Shown here: in pieces, positions 1 through 9,746 of the stretch
How positions within the stretch are numbered: the stretch's first letter is position 1
How the letters are laid out: each line of letters begins with the position of its first letter
From: Gautieria morchelliformis
Lineage: Eukaryota; Basidiomycota; Agaricomycetes; Gomphales; Gomphaceae
DNA: 64,000 nucleotides
Direction of reading: 5' to 3'
Assembly (NCBI GenBank): GCA_015179125.1
Contig: WHVA01000495.1
Coordinates: forward strand, 1 to 64,000
Translations under genes and position numbers: made by a program
Notes under the pieces: generated by a model
What the model saw: only the letters and a program-made list of their open reading frames with translations
What the model was told of the DNA's origin: nothing
Database searches by the model: none

Positions 1-134
1 ACAGTTCACCCTGTAGCTTGAGCACATATGGACCACGACCCTCCCGAAGCAAATCTTGGTCAAAGTTGGCCCCCACAGAAGTGAATGCAAACGCAGCATT
101 ATACTGCCTGATATTCTGGCGAAATCCTTTTGCC

Positions 135-635
135 TCAGGGTCCTGGCCTTCTAAACTGTTTCAATGGCTGAGGGGGCTCTGGCAGGTCTTCCAGCTGCAC
201 CTTTCCTTCCATACAGCAATCACCAAACCTGGGCCGCACATTTGAGGATTTCTGCAGACGTTCTGCCCTCCAGTGTAATGCTCCACAGTCAGGGCAGGGA
301 ATAACCATGGGACCCAAATCATGACGCTGCACATCTGCCTCAATTATTCTAGAGCGACCAAGTGGAATAGGAGGAGGAGGTCGCTGAGGACGCTGCCGAG
401 GTATAGGGAGTGGCTGAGGAGGCTGAGGAGGTGCAGGGAGTGGCTGAAGAGGCTGAGGAGGTTCAGGGAGTGGCTGAGGAGGTGCAGGGAGCAGCTGAGG
501 AGGCGCAGGGAGCGGCTGAGGAGGTGCAGGAGCGGCTGAGGAGGTGCAGGAGTCGCTGAAGAGGCCGCCAAAAGCGCAGGGAGTAGCGGAGGCATTGGTC
601 TTATTGCATTGGCCTGAGCACGCCAATGCTGCCAC
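135..635 (-). pseudogene. Helitron Rep/helicase N-terminal fragment
   Basis: An open stretch of 166 codons matches residues of the copy B protein: proline-rich repeats of the PAPPQPL type, then IIEADVQRHDLGPM, a CPDCGALHW motif and a GDCCMEGKVQL motif. The Cys pairs look like the small metal-binding segment seen before the Rep domain in many Helitron proteins. Upstream (higher coordinates) the frame is broken relative to copy B, so this is a relic and not a gene. Confidence 0.75.
397..560 (+). repeat. Minisatellite coding for PAPPQP repeats
   Basis: Imperfect tandem units of the type GGAGGTGCAGGGAGTGGCTGA, 15-27 bp long. Read on the minus strand they encode the PAPPQPL proline-rich linker of the Helitron protein. 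The equivalent block in copy B (6470-6640) has a different number and order of units, so the linker expands and contracts between copies. Confidence 0.7.
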
Positions 636-1251
636 TCCTGCAGAACCTACTACAGGAGGATTAGCTGCCTGTCTTACCTCTTCCCAATTGCTGCAATATA
701 GCGACTGCTCAGCAGCCTAAGCACACAACTGTGCAATTCCTGCAGAACCAACCACAGGAAGATTGGAGGTGGCTGTATCGGCTCCTGCCTGTATCTTCTC
801 CAAGGGCTGTGCTGCTGGTATTGGTGCCTAACTGAGCACGAAGGGCTGCCACCTGCTGTCCAGGACTGGATTGGAGAGACGTGACGGCCCTGCAGGCATA
901 AGAGGATGTGGTGGCCCCCGCAAGGATAGGAGACGTAATGGCCCTGCAGCAGGTTGTTGAAAAGGATCAGCCCGCCAGTGCTTCTAGGAGGAGGGGTGAG
1001 GGATGGTCAAAAAAGGAGGTGGTGGAGGGGGTGGCTGTTCCGAGCTCTGACAGCAGCCACAGCAAGGGCACGCCGTCTTCCGATCAGTAGGCGACATCAT
1101 ACGACCCTCCTGCTCCTCCCTCGCCCTTTCACGCTCCTGCTGACGATTTCTCTCTGAGTAGAAAAGGATCCCTGAGAAATGCAGACATAAGCTTAGAGGA
1201 ACAATCAAGCTACCCCACTTCAACTTACATTTGCAAGCAGATTTTTCTTGG

Positions 1252-1482
1252 GCAAAGTCAGGGGAATTTATTAATTTCTAATTAAATCCAATGTCAGACA
1301 GCTCACACCAGACCACAGAGAAATACATACATACCAAGGAAGGGACAGGGAGTCTGTTTGTTAGGCAAAGTCACGGGAATTTATTAATTTCTATTTAAAA
1401 AAAAAAAAAAAAAAAGTCAGATGGCTCACACCAGACCACAGAAAATATATGTACCAAGGAAGGGATGGGGAATTTTTTTGAT
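1252..1482. repeat. Tandem duplication (about 113 bp) in Helitron A 5' region
   Basis: Two adjacent units each begin GGCAAAGTCA and contain GAATTTATTAATTTCT, CTCACACCAGACCACA and CCAAGGAAGGG. The second unit starts near 1365 and carries a long A run. The same duplication sits at 7309-7520 in copy B, so it predates the split of the two copies. Confidence 0.8.
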
Positions 1483-2096
1483 GAAAATATCCAAGTCTTC
1501 TTCGGCTATCCAACTGGAATAATTCCAGTAAAAGGTCCTGGTCCTGGTCCTGGGGAGATGTCTTCTTCAGCCACCAGTAGTGCAAGTCAACACTGAAAAC
1601 TGCAATGCAATTGTGGCTCCCTCTAAGGCAGCCTGGGATGACTACCTGGCTCCTTAGCAGAGAAAAAGCTGCCCCACTGAAGGGTCAACCCCAATAGTTC
1701 ACTGCAGAGATCTCCCTGGGAAGAGATCTTTTGTGTACTACACTATATAGGCTATCTATTAATTCACTCTCACGCAATTTTTATTCTATCTAGTAGTGGG
1801 CAGAGAGGAGAGGAGAGGAGGGTGGTGGTGGAGTGCGCAAAGCGGCGGCTGCTGCGCAGCATCTGCCAGCGCAGCCTGCTTTGAGCGCCTGAGCCGCAGA
1901 CCGCCTAAACCGCTCGCGGCTGCGCGCTCGCACGCTCCAGAACGCTGCGCAGCGCTGGAGCCGGAGAGTGGCGCAAACCGCTGGTGGGCTGCGGCTGCGC
2001 CGCTCGCGCGCTCCGCTGACAAACTAATGACCAAGCATTGGTCAGCATTGTCAGCGCGCCCACAACCTCCCACCTGCTACTTTCACTCTATAGGAA

Positions 2097-2190
2097 CTAG
2101 GTGGGTACCCGCGCTTCGCGCGGGGGTGTAGGTCAAACGCCTCAGTAAGGTCAACACATCAGTAAGTCTAACATATCAGTAAGGTCAAGT
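2097..2190 (-). other. Helitron B 3' terminus: hairpin, CTAG and 17-18 bp iterons
   Basis: A perfect 7-bp stem with a TTC loop lies at 2108-2124, 7 nt inside the terminal CTAG (2097-2100). Just inside the hairpin, at 2131-2188, three to four imperfect 17-18 bp units of the type GGTCAAACGCCTCAGTAA follow each other. The same arrangement recurs at the other Helitron ends in this window (8111, 8839, 34,299). Confidence 0.85.
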
Positions 2191-2274
2191 AATTGGGGAA
2201 AATCAAAGTAACAATTTCATCAAGTAAAATGAAGTAAACACATAAACCATATCAAGAGAAGTGGATATAAAAAA

Positions 2275-5200
2275 TCAAGGAGCTCTAAGTAATACATCTT
2301 TATATACAATGTTGGTTGTGTCCAAACCCTCCTCAAGCAAGACCTTCACTCTGTTCCATTGGTCCCTCTTGATACACCAACATACAACTGACCATGTCCA
2401 AACACTGGATATCTCAGGTCCAGCCCAACCGTACCCAAAGACTGTCCCTGAGACTTGTTGATGCATTGCAAATGCCAAACGCACTGGAAACTGCCTCCTC
2501 TCAGCACAAATGGAATCTCCCTCTGATGGTAATGATGATCCTGGGGATGAAAGCAATTTCCTGCACTGTGGACCTGAGATGATCCTGACCTCCAACACTC
2601 TATTCTATCCTCACCAACCGCAACCTTGTCCCATTGCATAGTCCTTGCTTCTATCCAAATTGCGCAACATCATCAGAGGCACTCCAGGCTTGACTTCCAA
2701 GTGAGCAGGAGGAAGACGCCCATCTCTATGGAATTCAGATACTCCACAGGATACTGCTTGCAAAGTCGGTTCCTTGACAGAATCTGCACAGTGGAAGACC
2801 TGAGCATCACCTGGAAACTGCCTCAAACACCATGGAATTGATCTCATTGACCTCATATTTCTGGACAGAGGATGGCCCGCTCCAAAAAATAATTGTCCTG
2901 GGCAGGGATTGCATTGCCAATGCCAGGGTATATTTCCTGGATCAGCTCTCAATTCCAGGGCCACAAACCATGTGAGGAGGGAGTGAGAACGTATGATCTA
3001 GTGGGAGATCCTTTCCCTGCCCACATTCTGCAGCCATTCTGCAAACCTGGCTCTGTCAGGGTCATTTCTCACCCGCATGTTCTCTGTCAGATGGAGGACC
3101 TTGATCTTTGGCCACAGATATGACTTCTGAAGGGTAGCTCCCACGATATCCTCCTTGGAGCCTTTAGGGACAATTGGGAGAGTCTGCTGAAAGTCACCTC
3201 CAAAGGCGACCGTGATGCCACCAAAGGGTCTGTCAGGCTGGTCAAGGAAATCCCTCAGTGTCCTGTCAATGGCCTCTATGGCATGGCGATGCTGCATTGC
3301 AGCCTCATCCCAAATGATGAGCCTGGCCAGTCTCAGCATATCAGCCTGGTCAGAGTTCTTTTTGATGGAGGAGAGAGAGCCCTCATAGACAGGAATTGGA
3401 ATTCCAAGCATGCTGTGAGAGGTTGTCCCATTAGTGAGGATAAGTGCAGCCATTGCAGATGAGGCTACAGCAAGCACAATGAGACTCTCTGCTCTACAGG
3501 AGTGGATTAGGGTGTTCCATGTGAATGATTTCCCAGCGCCCCCTGAGCCAGTGACGAAAAACATTTGTCAGTTAGGTTTCCCTGAGCATCTATGTCCAGT
3601 GCCGACCGTAATATCTGATCATGTGCAGACCTTTGCCCCTCATTCAGCTTGGGAACCTCCTCCTCAGCCATCTGCCTCTCTTGAACAGGGTCAAAGTCCC
3701 TCTGCTCAGCTATGAACCTGTTTCCAATCAGGACCTCCCACTCGCCTACCACCCGAGGCATATCTTTAAAGCTGCTCAAGGACATTCCATTACGCTGAAG
3801 GAGTTTATCCAAGAGAAAGAGGCCAAAATCATAGACCTGATCATCCTGTGGCTCTTGGATATTGTGTCTGGTTTGGAGCCGATGTCTGAGATCATCACAT
3901 ATGTGCTCCTTGAAGGTGTCCCATAGTCTGTCAGGTTGTGAGGGAATGCAATGGCCAAGGATGGTGGCAAAGAGATGTCTGAGCTGAGCGCCTGTTTTCA
4001 TGCCACTGGCTTCCTGGAGACACAACCTCCACTCCTGATCATCCTCCAGAAGTCCCCTGGCAAGACAGGCCTCCTTGTAAGTAGCACATTGTATGCCATC
4101 CACTGTCCTAAGCTCCTCAAAGGATCTGGCCCCCTTGACCACCGTGAGGAGAGTGCGCAAATAAAATCTCTCTCCTGATTTTGGGCTTGCAAAGTGAAGG
4201 CGTCCAATGCTATATCCCCTTTGACGTGGTGTCCATACCCTTTCCTCTTTTTTCCAGGTAAAATGCTCAGGAAAATCCACATAGAGCACATCGCGTGCAT
4301 GAGGGTAGGCAGCATTGGCCTCAAAGTAAGCCATGAGCGCTGTCTTTGACCCCTTGACCCTGTTCATGATGGTGAGCGGATCAGCATCAGGATTGAAAAC
4401 GACTGATTGCTGGTCTTTTTCATGGACTGGCAGTGCCATGACTGCAGGCACCTGGGTGTGGATTTCCCGCTCCAGCAACCTCCAACAGGCCTCATGAGCA
4501 CTGACATAGCGAGCGTCCAGGTACTTCTTTATCTCATCATGGTTGACACCAAACTCCATCGTGGTCCGATCGTGGCCCTTGTATAGATACTTGTGGATAT
4601 ACTTGATGCACCTCACACTGAAGGTGAATTCAAGGTTGATGTGACACCGGAGTTTGAGCAAGAGCAGAGGAGAGTATGGCACAACCCATCTGTTGTCCAG
4701 CATGTCACCTCTGACATTGTGCAGCCTTCCATCATTGCGACGACGATATTTTGGATATCCATCCTCATTCAGACTGGTTTCCTCACAGAATGGCTTTGGG
4801 AAGTTTTTCTTGCACTTGCCATTTTCCATGCAGGGTGCGTTTGGATTCATTTGTCCACAGGGACCATGTGTCATCAGCTCACAGACCAACCGGTAGAGGA
4901 CAGGATGAGTCTCTGTATCAGGGAACTCTGCCGAAATCATTGAATCCACCTCATGTGGATGTCTGATCTTGGAATCTCTTTCAAACCAGATAAGAATATG
5001 CATGTGTGGGAGTCCCCTTTTCTGGAATTCAATGGTGTGCACGCGAGCGACGGTTTCCCCAAAAATCTTTTCCTTGACGATCAAGTCAATGAGGTATTTC
5101 TTTTTGAGCTGGAACACCCGCGACACCAGGTCAGGCCTGTCCTGAGGAGTTTGTCCAGGCAACAACACATCCAATATCTCCTGCCAGTTGGGATTGGCAG

Positions 5201-7163
5201 TCATGGTAATAAAGAGATCAGCCACACCATACTTCCTTGAAATGGCCAGAGAGTTCTGCAGGTTTTGCTGCATGTCCCGTGTCCCCCCCTGAAATGTGGC
5301 AGGCAGAATGGATCTTGCGCCCAAGTTGTTTGGATCTCTGTCATTGTCATTGCGATGAAAGGCATCCATCATCTGGTTATACATCTCAGCACGGAGAGTG
5401 TGTTGATTTGTCCTGATCCACCACAGCCTGCTTTGCTCTGCAGCGGCCCAAGAGTCTACAATGTACTGCTGGAATAATTTGCCAGCACGCAGGAGTGTTG
5501 TAGGTTCTTCTGTTCTCTGGAAGAGACGATAGGAATGGAACTGAATTTGGGTGACACGCCCAGGTCGCTCACGCCCGCCTGGTAATTGGCGATAGCGAAT
5601 ACCAGGTTGCCACCCCAACTCTCCCCTGGGAAAGAGCAAGACATAGTGAAGAGAGGCATAGTTTGGATTCATATCGGATACCCTTTTAAAACGTCCACCT
5701 TTGAGCTGGACAATAATATCCCTAGGTTCAGGGATGATGCCATCTCCAGGAAGAACCACCGCAATCTCATCCGCAGTAGGGATATTATACCTCCTAGGAT
5801 CCCTGTGTTCCCTGTATGTGAGCCTAGCCCAGATCTCACCATTCTGTCCCTGAGCTCTGAGCCTCTCAGCCGCTTGTCTATATATGGGAACATGAGGATT
5901 GCATAGGAGGAGCATTTCCTGCAAGTCTCCCATGATAGTTGGAGACAGACCTGGGTTACGCGCGTTCCTCTGTGCCAAAGCCAATGCTGGATCATATATA
6001 TAAAGTTGGGCATACTGTATCCGCCTCCCAGGGTTAGGGATGAGAGAGCCATGAATATGATACAGTTCGCCCTGCAGCTTGAGGACATATGGACCACGAC
6101 CCTCCCGAAGCAAATCTAGGTCAAAGTCGGCTCCCAAGGAAGTGAATGCAAATGCAGCATTGTACTGCCTGATGTTCTGGCGAAACTGTTTGGCCTCAGG
6201 GTCCTGGCCCTCTAAGAGCCGTCTCAGTGGCTGAGGGAGCACTGGCAGCTCTGGAAGCTGCACCTTTCCTTGTATACAGCAATCACCAAACCTGGGCCGC
6301 ACATTTGAGGATTTCTGCAGGCGTTCTGCCATCCAGTGCAATGCTTTACAGTCAGGGCAGGAAACAACCATGGGACCCAAATCATGACGCTGCACATCTG
6401 CCTCGATTATTCTAGAGCAACCAAGTGGAATAGGAGGAGGAGGTTGCTGAGGACGCTGCCGAGGTACAGGGAGTGGCTGAGGAGGCTGAGGAGGTGCAGG
6501 GAGTGGCAGAAGATGCTGAGGAGGTGCAGGGAGTGGCAGAAGACGCTGTGGAGGTGCAGGGAGTGGCTGAGGAGGCTGAGGAGGTGCAGGGAGTTGCTGA
6601 GGAGGCTGAGGAGGTGCAGGGAGTCGCTGAAGAGGCCGCAGAAGCGCAGGGAGTAGCCGAGGCATTGGTCTTATTGCATTGGCCTGAGCCGGCAATGCTG
6701 CCACTCCTGCAGAACCTACTACAGAAGGATTAGCTGCCTGTCTACCTCTTCCCAATTGCTGCAATATAGCAGACTGCTCAGCAGCCTGAGCACGCAACTG
6801 TGCAATTCCTGCAGAACCAACCACAGGAAGATTGGGAGGTGGCCGTATAGGCTCCTGCCTGTATCTTCTCACAGGCTGTGCTGCTGGGATTGCTGCTAAC
6901 TGAGCACGCAGGGCTGCCACCTGCTGTCCAGGACTGGGATCCGGAGGACGTGACGGCCCTGCAGGCATAGGAGGATGTGGTGGCCCTGCAAGGATAGGAG
7001 GACGTGATGGCCCAGCCACAGGTTGTTGAAAAGGATCAGCGACATTGCTTCTAGGAGGAGGGCGAGGGATGGCAAAAGGCTGTGGTGGAGGGGGAGGCTG
7101 GTCCTGAGCTCTGACAGCAGCAGCAGCAAGTGCACGCGCTCTCCGATCAGTGGGTGACGTCAT
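2275..7163 (-). pseudogene. Helitron Rep/PIF1-like helicase, frameshifted
   Basis: What it did: nicks and joins DNA (HUH Rep) and unwinds it (helicase) for rolling-circle transposition. Residues 1-250 are proline-rich. A CPDC...GDCC metal-binding-like segment lies near 268. The Rep signature LPHMHILIW is near 720, and YIHKYLYKGHD, with the likely catalytic Tyr, near 854. This frame stops at 3507. The helicase follows in another frame from 3564, with Walker A (GSGGAGKS) and Walker B (IIWDEAAM). Below 2998 the C-terminal helicase motifs (for example LPPAHLEVKPGVPLMMLRNL and QLYVGVSR) are scattered over frames, ending near TNIVYKDVLL at 2275. The start may lie further upstream across an intron, because ERERAREEQEG is readable before the Met used. 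Confidence 0.85.
6470..6640 (+). repeat. Proline-rich-linker minisatellite of Helitron B
   Basis: Imperfect units GGTGCAGGGAGTGGC(AGAAGATGCTGA or TGAGGAGGCTGA) are repeated about seven times. On the minus strand they read PAPPQPPQPL or PAPPQHLLPL. Copy A has a shorter block of the same origin at 397-560. Confidence 0.7.
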
Positions 7164-7308
7164 ATGACCCTCTTGCTCCTCCCTTGCCCTTTCACGCTCC
7201 TGCTGACGATTTCTCTCTGGAGTAGAAGGATAAGCTTAGAGGAACAATCAAGCTACCCCACTTCAACTTACATTTGCAAGCAGATGCTGTTGTTGTTAAT
7301 TTTTCTTG

Positions 7309-7522
7309 GGCAAAGTCGGGGGAATTTATTAATTTCTAATTAAATAAAAGTCAGACAGCTCACACCAGACCACAAAGAAATACATACATACCAAGGAAGG
7401 GGCAGGGAGTTTGTTTGTTAGGCAAAGTCAAGGGAATTTATTAATTTCTATTTAAAAAAAAAAAAAAAAATGTCAGATGGCTCACACCAGACCACAGACA
7501 AATATATGTACCAAGGAAGGGA
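7309..7522. repeat. Tandem duplication (about 112 bp) in Helitron B 5' region
   Basis: Two units begin GGCAAAGTC at 7309 and 7421 and share GAATTTATTAATTTCTA, CTCACACCAGACCACA and CCAAGGAAGGG. The second unit carries a 17-18 A run. It matches the block at 1252-1482. I see no coding potential; it lies between the Helitron 5' end and the Rep gene. Confidence 0.8.
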
Positions 7523-8110
7523 TGGGGAATTTTTTTGATGAAAATATCCAAGTCTTCTTCGGCTATCCAACTGGAATAATTCCAGTAAAAGGTCCTGGTC
7601 CTGGTCCTGGGGAGATGTCTTCTTCAGCCACCAGTAGTGCAAGTCAACACTAAGAGAACTGCAATGCAATTGTGGCTCCCTCTAAGGCAGCCTGGGATGA
7701 TTACCTGGCTCCTTAGCAGAGAAAAAGCTGCCCCACTGAAGAGGTCAACCCCAATAGTTCACAGCAGAGATCTCCCTGGGAAGAGATCTTTTGTAGTCTA
7801 CACTATATAGGCTATCTATTAATTCACTCTCACGCAATTTTATTCTATCTAGAGGGCAGAGAGGAGAGGAGGGTGGTGGTGGAGTGCGCAAAAGCGGCTG
7901 CGCAGTGTTCTGCCAGCGCAGCGCGGCTTTGAGCGCTTGAGCCACCAGAACGCTGCGCAGCCTCGAGCGCTGGAGCCGGCAGACCGGCGTGAACCGTGGG
8001 TAGGGCCTAGGGCTCGCGGCTGCGCCGCTCGCGCGCTCCGCTGACAAACTAATGACCAAGCATTGGTCAGCGGGCCCACAACCACCCACCCCCCGCGTTT
8101 AACTCTTAGA

Positions 8111-8278
8111 CTAGGTGCGCGAAGCGCGGGGGTGCAAGTCAAACGCCTCGGTAAGGTCAAACGCACCAGCAAGGTCAAACGCCTTGGGTAAATCAAACTT
8201 GGGATAAGTCAAACACATTCGGATAAGAAAATTTCATTCAGATAAGTAAAACGCATCTTATTGATTGAAGGTAGGTAA
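8111..8278 (-). mobile_element. Helitron tail C (3' end only)
   Basis: The minus strand ends with a GCGC-GAA-GCGC hairpin (8117-8127) and CTAG at 8111-8114. Iterons of the type AAGGTCAAACGC lie at 8132-8185. The next minus-strand base after CTAG begins Helitron B (TCTAAG). About 165 bp of Helitron-type tail are recognisable before similarity stops at an LTR-like sequence at 8279. Confidence 0.75.
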
Positions 8279-8838
8279 TGTTATGACCATGCTGCTCGAC
8301 CAACTCTGGTACCTCCATGCCTCCTCTGGCTCTATTCCGCAACGTCCACACTTTGACCTTTTGATCCCCTTGTTCTTTACTATTCACATACTTCCCCTTT
8401 TGACTCTATTCACCGGCCTTCCCTACTTGACCCTTAGCATAGCAAGTCCAGAGCATCAGGAGATCCATTTGTTCCACTATCAATTAGACCCACATTCCCC
8501 TTGTTCTTTTGCCTATTGATTGTTCTTAGTTCTCCCTGGCACCCCCTTGTAGTTCCTCTTGTTCCATATTAGTTACTTACTCCATTTATCCTAGTTACTT
8601 TGCTTGCACCGGAATTGCTTACCTCCACCTTCTGACATGTTGTCTCAGCTCTTTGTATAAAACCCAGTCATGTGTGCCTCTGTTCTGCAATCAGATAATT
8701 GACTTTGATATGTGACTCCCTTTGCACTGTTTCCTGTTCTTACCACAGCAAGTGCTTGCAAGGCCTCTGTCTCTATGACCTCTGCCTTCCAACTTGATTT
8801 CTGATATCCAACTTAACTCGATTCTTGAACCCTTACCT
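8279..8838 (+). repeat. Diverged solo LTR (TGTTACG-type family)
   Basis: It starts TGTTATGACC. The stretch around 8640-8760 matches the reverse complement of 22,490-22,650: TGTTGTCTCAGCTCTTTGTATAAAA, then a TCTGCAATCAGATAAT block, then CCTGTTCTTACCACAGCAAG. The shared TTTGTATAAAA looks like the LTR TATA box. The 3' edge is too diverged to fix and I found no clear target duplication. It is wedged between Helitron tails C and D. Confidence 0.6.
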
Positions 8839-8984
8839 CTAGGTGGATACCCATGCTTCACACGGGGGTGTAGGTCAAACGCATTGGGTAAATCAAACTT
8901 GGGATAGGTAAAACACATCTCATTGCAATTGAAAGTAGCTATAAGTAACACATCAAGATAGGTAATGTCTCTACACATGTCTGC

Positions 8985-9236
8985 ATGTGCCCAAATATAG
9001 CATGCATAGCATGTCCTCCATGCATAGCCTCAAATATAGCATGCTTATTGTGTCCCTGGCCCACATATCACATGTCCCCAAGTATAGTGTGTGTAGCATG
9101 TCCTCCATGCATAGTGTGTCTCCACATGTAGCATATCCCCAAGTACAGTGTGCATGGCATGTCCCACATGCATATCATGTCCCTGGTTTGTAGCATGTCC
9201 CCAAACATAGCGTGTCCCTAAATTATAGCATGTGTG
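8985..9236. repeat. 21-bp-type minisatellite, left part
   Basis: Imperfect units built from CATGCATAGCATGTCCCC-like words (GCATGTCCCCAAGTATAG and similar), more degenerate than the right part. It ends exactly at the target duplication GTGTG of the copia element at 9232-9236, showing that the copia landed inside this repeat. Confidence 0.75.
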
Positions 9237-9733
9237 TGTAGAGGACAGGAATTATAGGCAGTAGGTATGGACTTGTTGCTCAAAAGAATAGACTAGAAAT
9301 TAATTCACTCTCTCAGTGAATTTAGTTGTCACTGTAAATATATTATACACTACCTAGAAATTAATTCACTACAGAGGATTTCTAGGTCAATAAATCGAAA
9401 GAATGCTAGACTAATTTACTTGCCTCTCTCAGTGAATTTAGTTGTCACTGAGAGAGGGGGAAATTGTTTCACTGCGCATGTACTACTACCCGGCCCTTTA
9501 GCGCCCAAGAGCTCGCGCGTCGAAGTCATTTCAGACTCCGCTGGGTGCAGCCGCTTGTGAAAGTAGGAATAACAAGATGAAATGGAGAGATAGGGAGTGA
9601 GTGGAAAATTTCGAAAATAACCAGAGAAATGGATGCATGATACAAGAACAACATGAGAAGAAATTGAGAAAGCACACAACAAATTGGATATATTATGCTT
9701 GATTTTGGTGCAGGAGCATCAATGCACCCAACA
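9237..9733 (-). repeat. Copia-1 3' LTR
   Basis: 497 bp, TG...CA on the minus strand, same sequence as 13,997-14,493. A sequence of the type CTCTCAGTGACAACTAAATTCACTGAGAG forms an inverted pair near 9427-9457, and a related one lies near 9308-9330; these could fold in RNA. Confidence 0.93.
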
Positions 9734-9746
9734 TGCCCCCTCAAGC
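9734..9746 (-). other. Copia-1 polypurine tract
   Basis: Reading the minus strand, GCTTGAGGGGGCA lies directly before the 3' LTR (TGTTGGG). A purine run touching the 3' LTR is the usual primer for plus-strand DNA synthesis. It lies immediately after the Gag-Pol stop codon (9747). Confidence 0.75.

Larger units (their letters stand above)
1..2096 (-). mobile_element. Helitron copy A, 5' half (cut by window edge)
   Basis: Seen: this stretch is a direct repeat of 6062-8110 (the matching half of copy B), including the proline-rich coding part, the A-rich tandem block and the GC-rich terminal block. On the minus strand it starts at about 2096 with TCCTATAGAG, directly after the CTAG end of copy B. 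The coding part (about 135-635) encodes a PAPPQP-rich stretch and a CPDCGALHW...CC segment as in copy B, but frames are broken at several points, for example near 700-1090. It is therefore a decayed copy whose Rep/helicase body lies left of the window, if it still exists. Confidence 0.85.
2097..8110 (-). mobile_element. Helitron copy B, full-length autonomous type but decayed
   Basis: Seen: on the minus strand the element begins TCTAAGAGTT at 8110 and ends in a GC hairpin plus CTAG at 2097, followed by T. It holds one long Rep/helicase reading frame. Known: Helitrons start with TC, end with CTRR preceded by a short hairpin, insert between A and T and make no target duplication; all of this fits. 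The element is about 6.0 kb. About 950 bp precede the coding region and hold the GC-rich terminal block and the 113-bp tandem unit. Frameshifts and stops in the helicase part make it probably inactive by itself. Confidence 0.88.

Noticed and set aside
6336..6733. Plus-strand Arg/Trp-rich open frames opposite the Helitron proline-rich region
   Set aside because: They are the complement of the PAPPQP minisatellite in the Rep protein and have no independent support.
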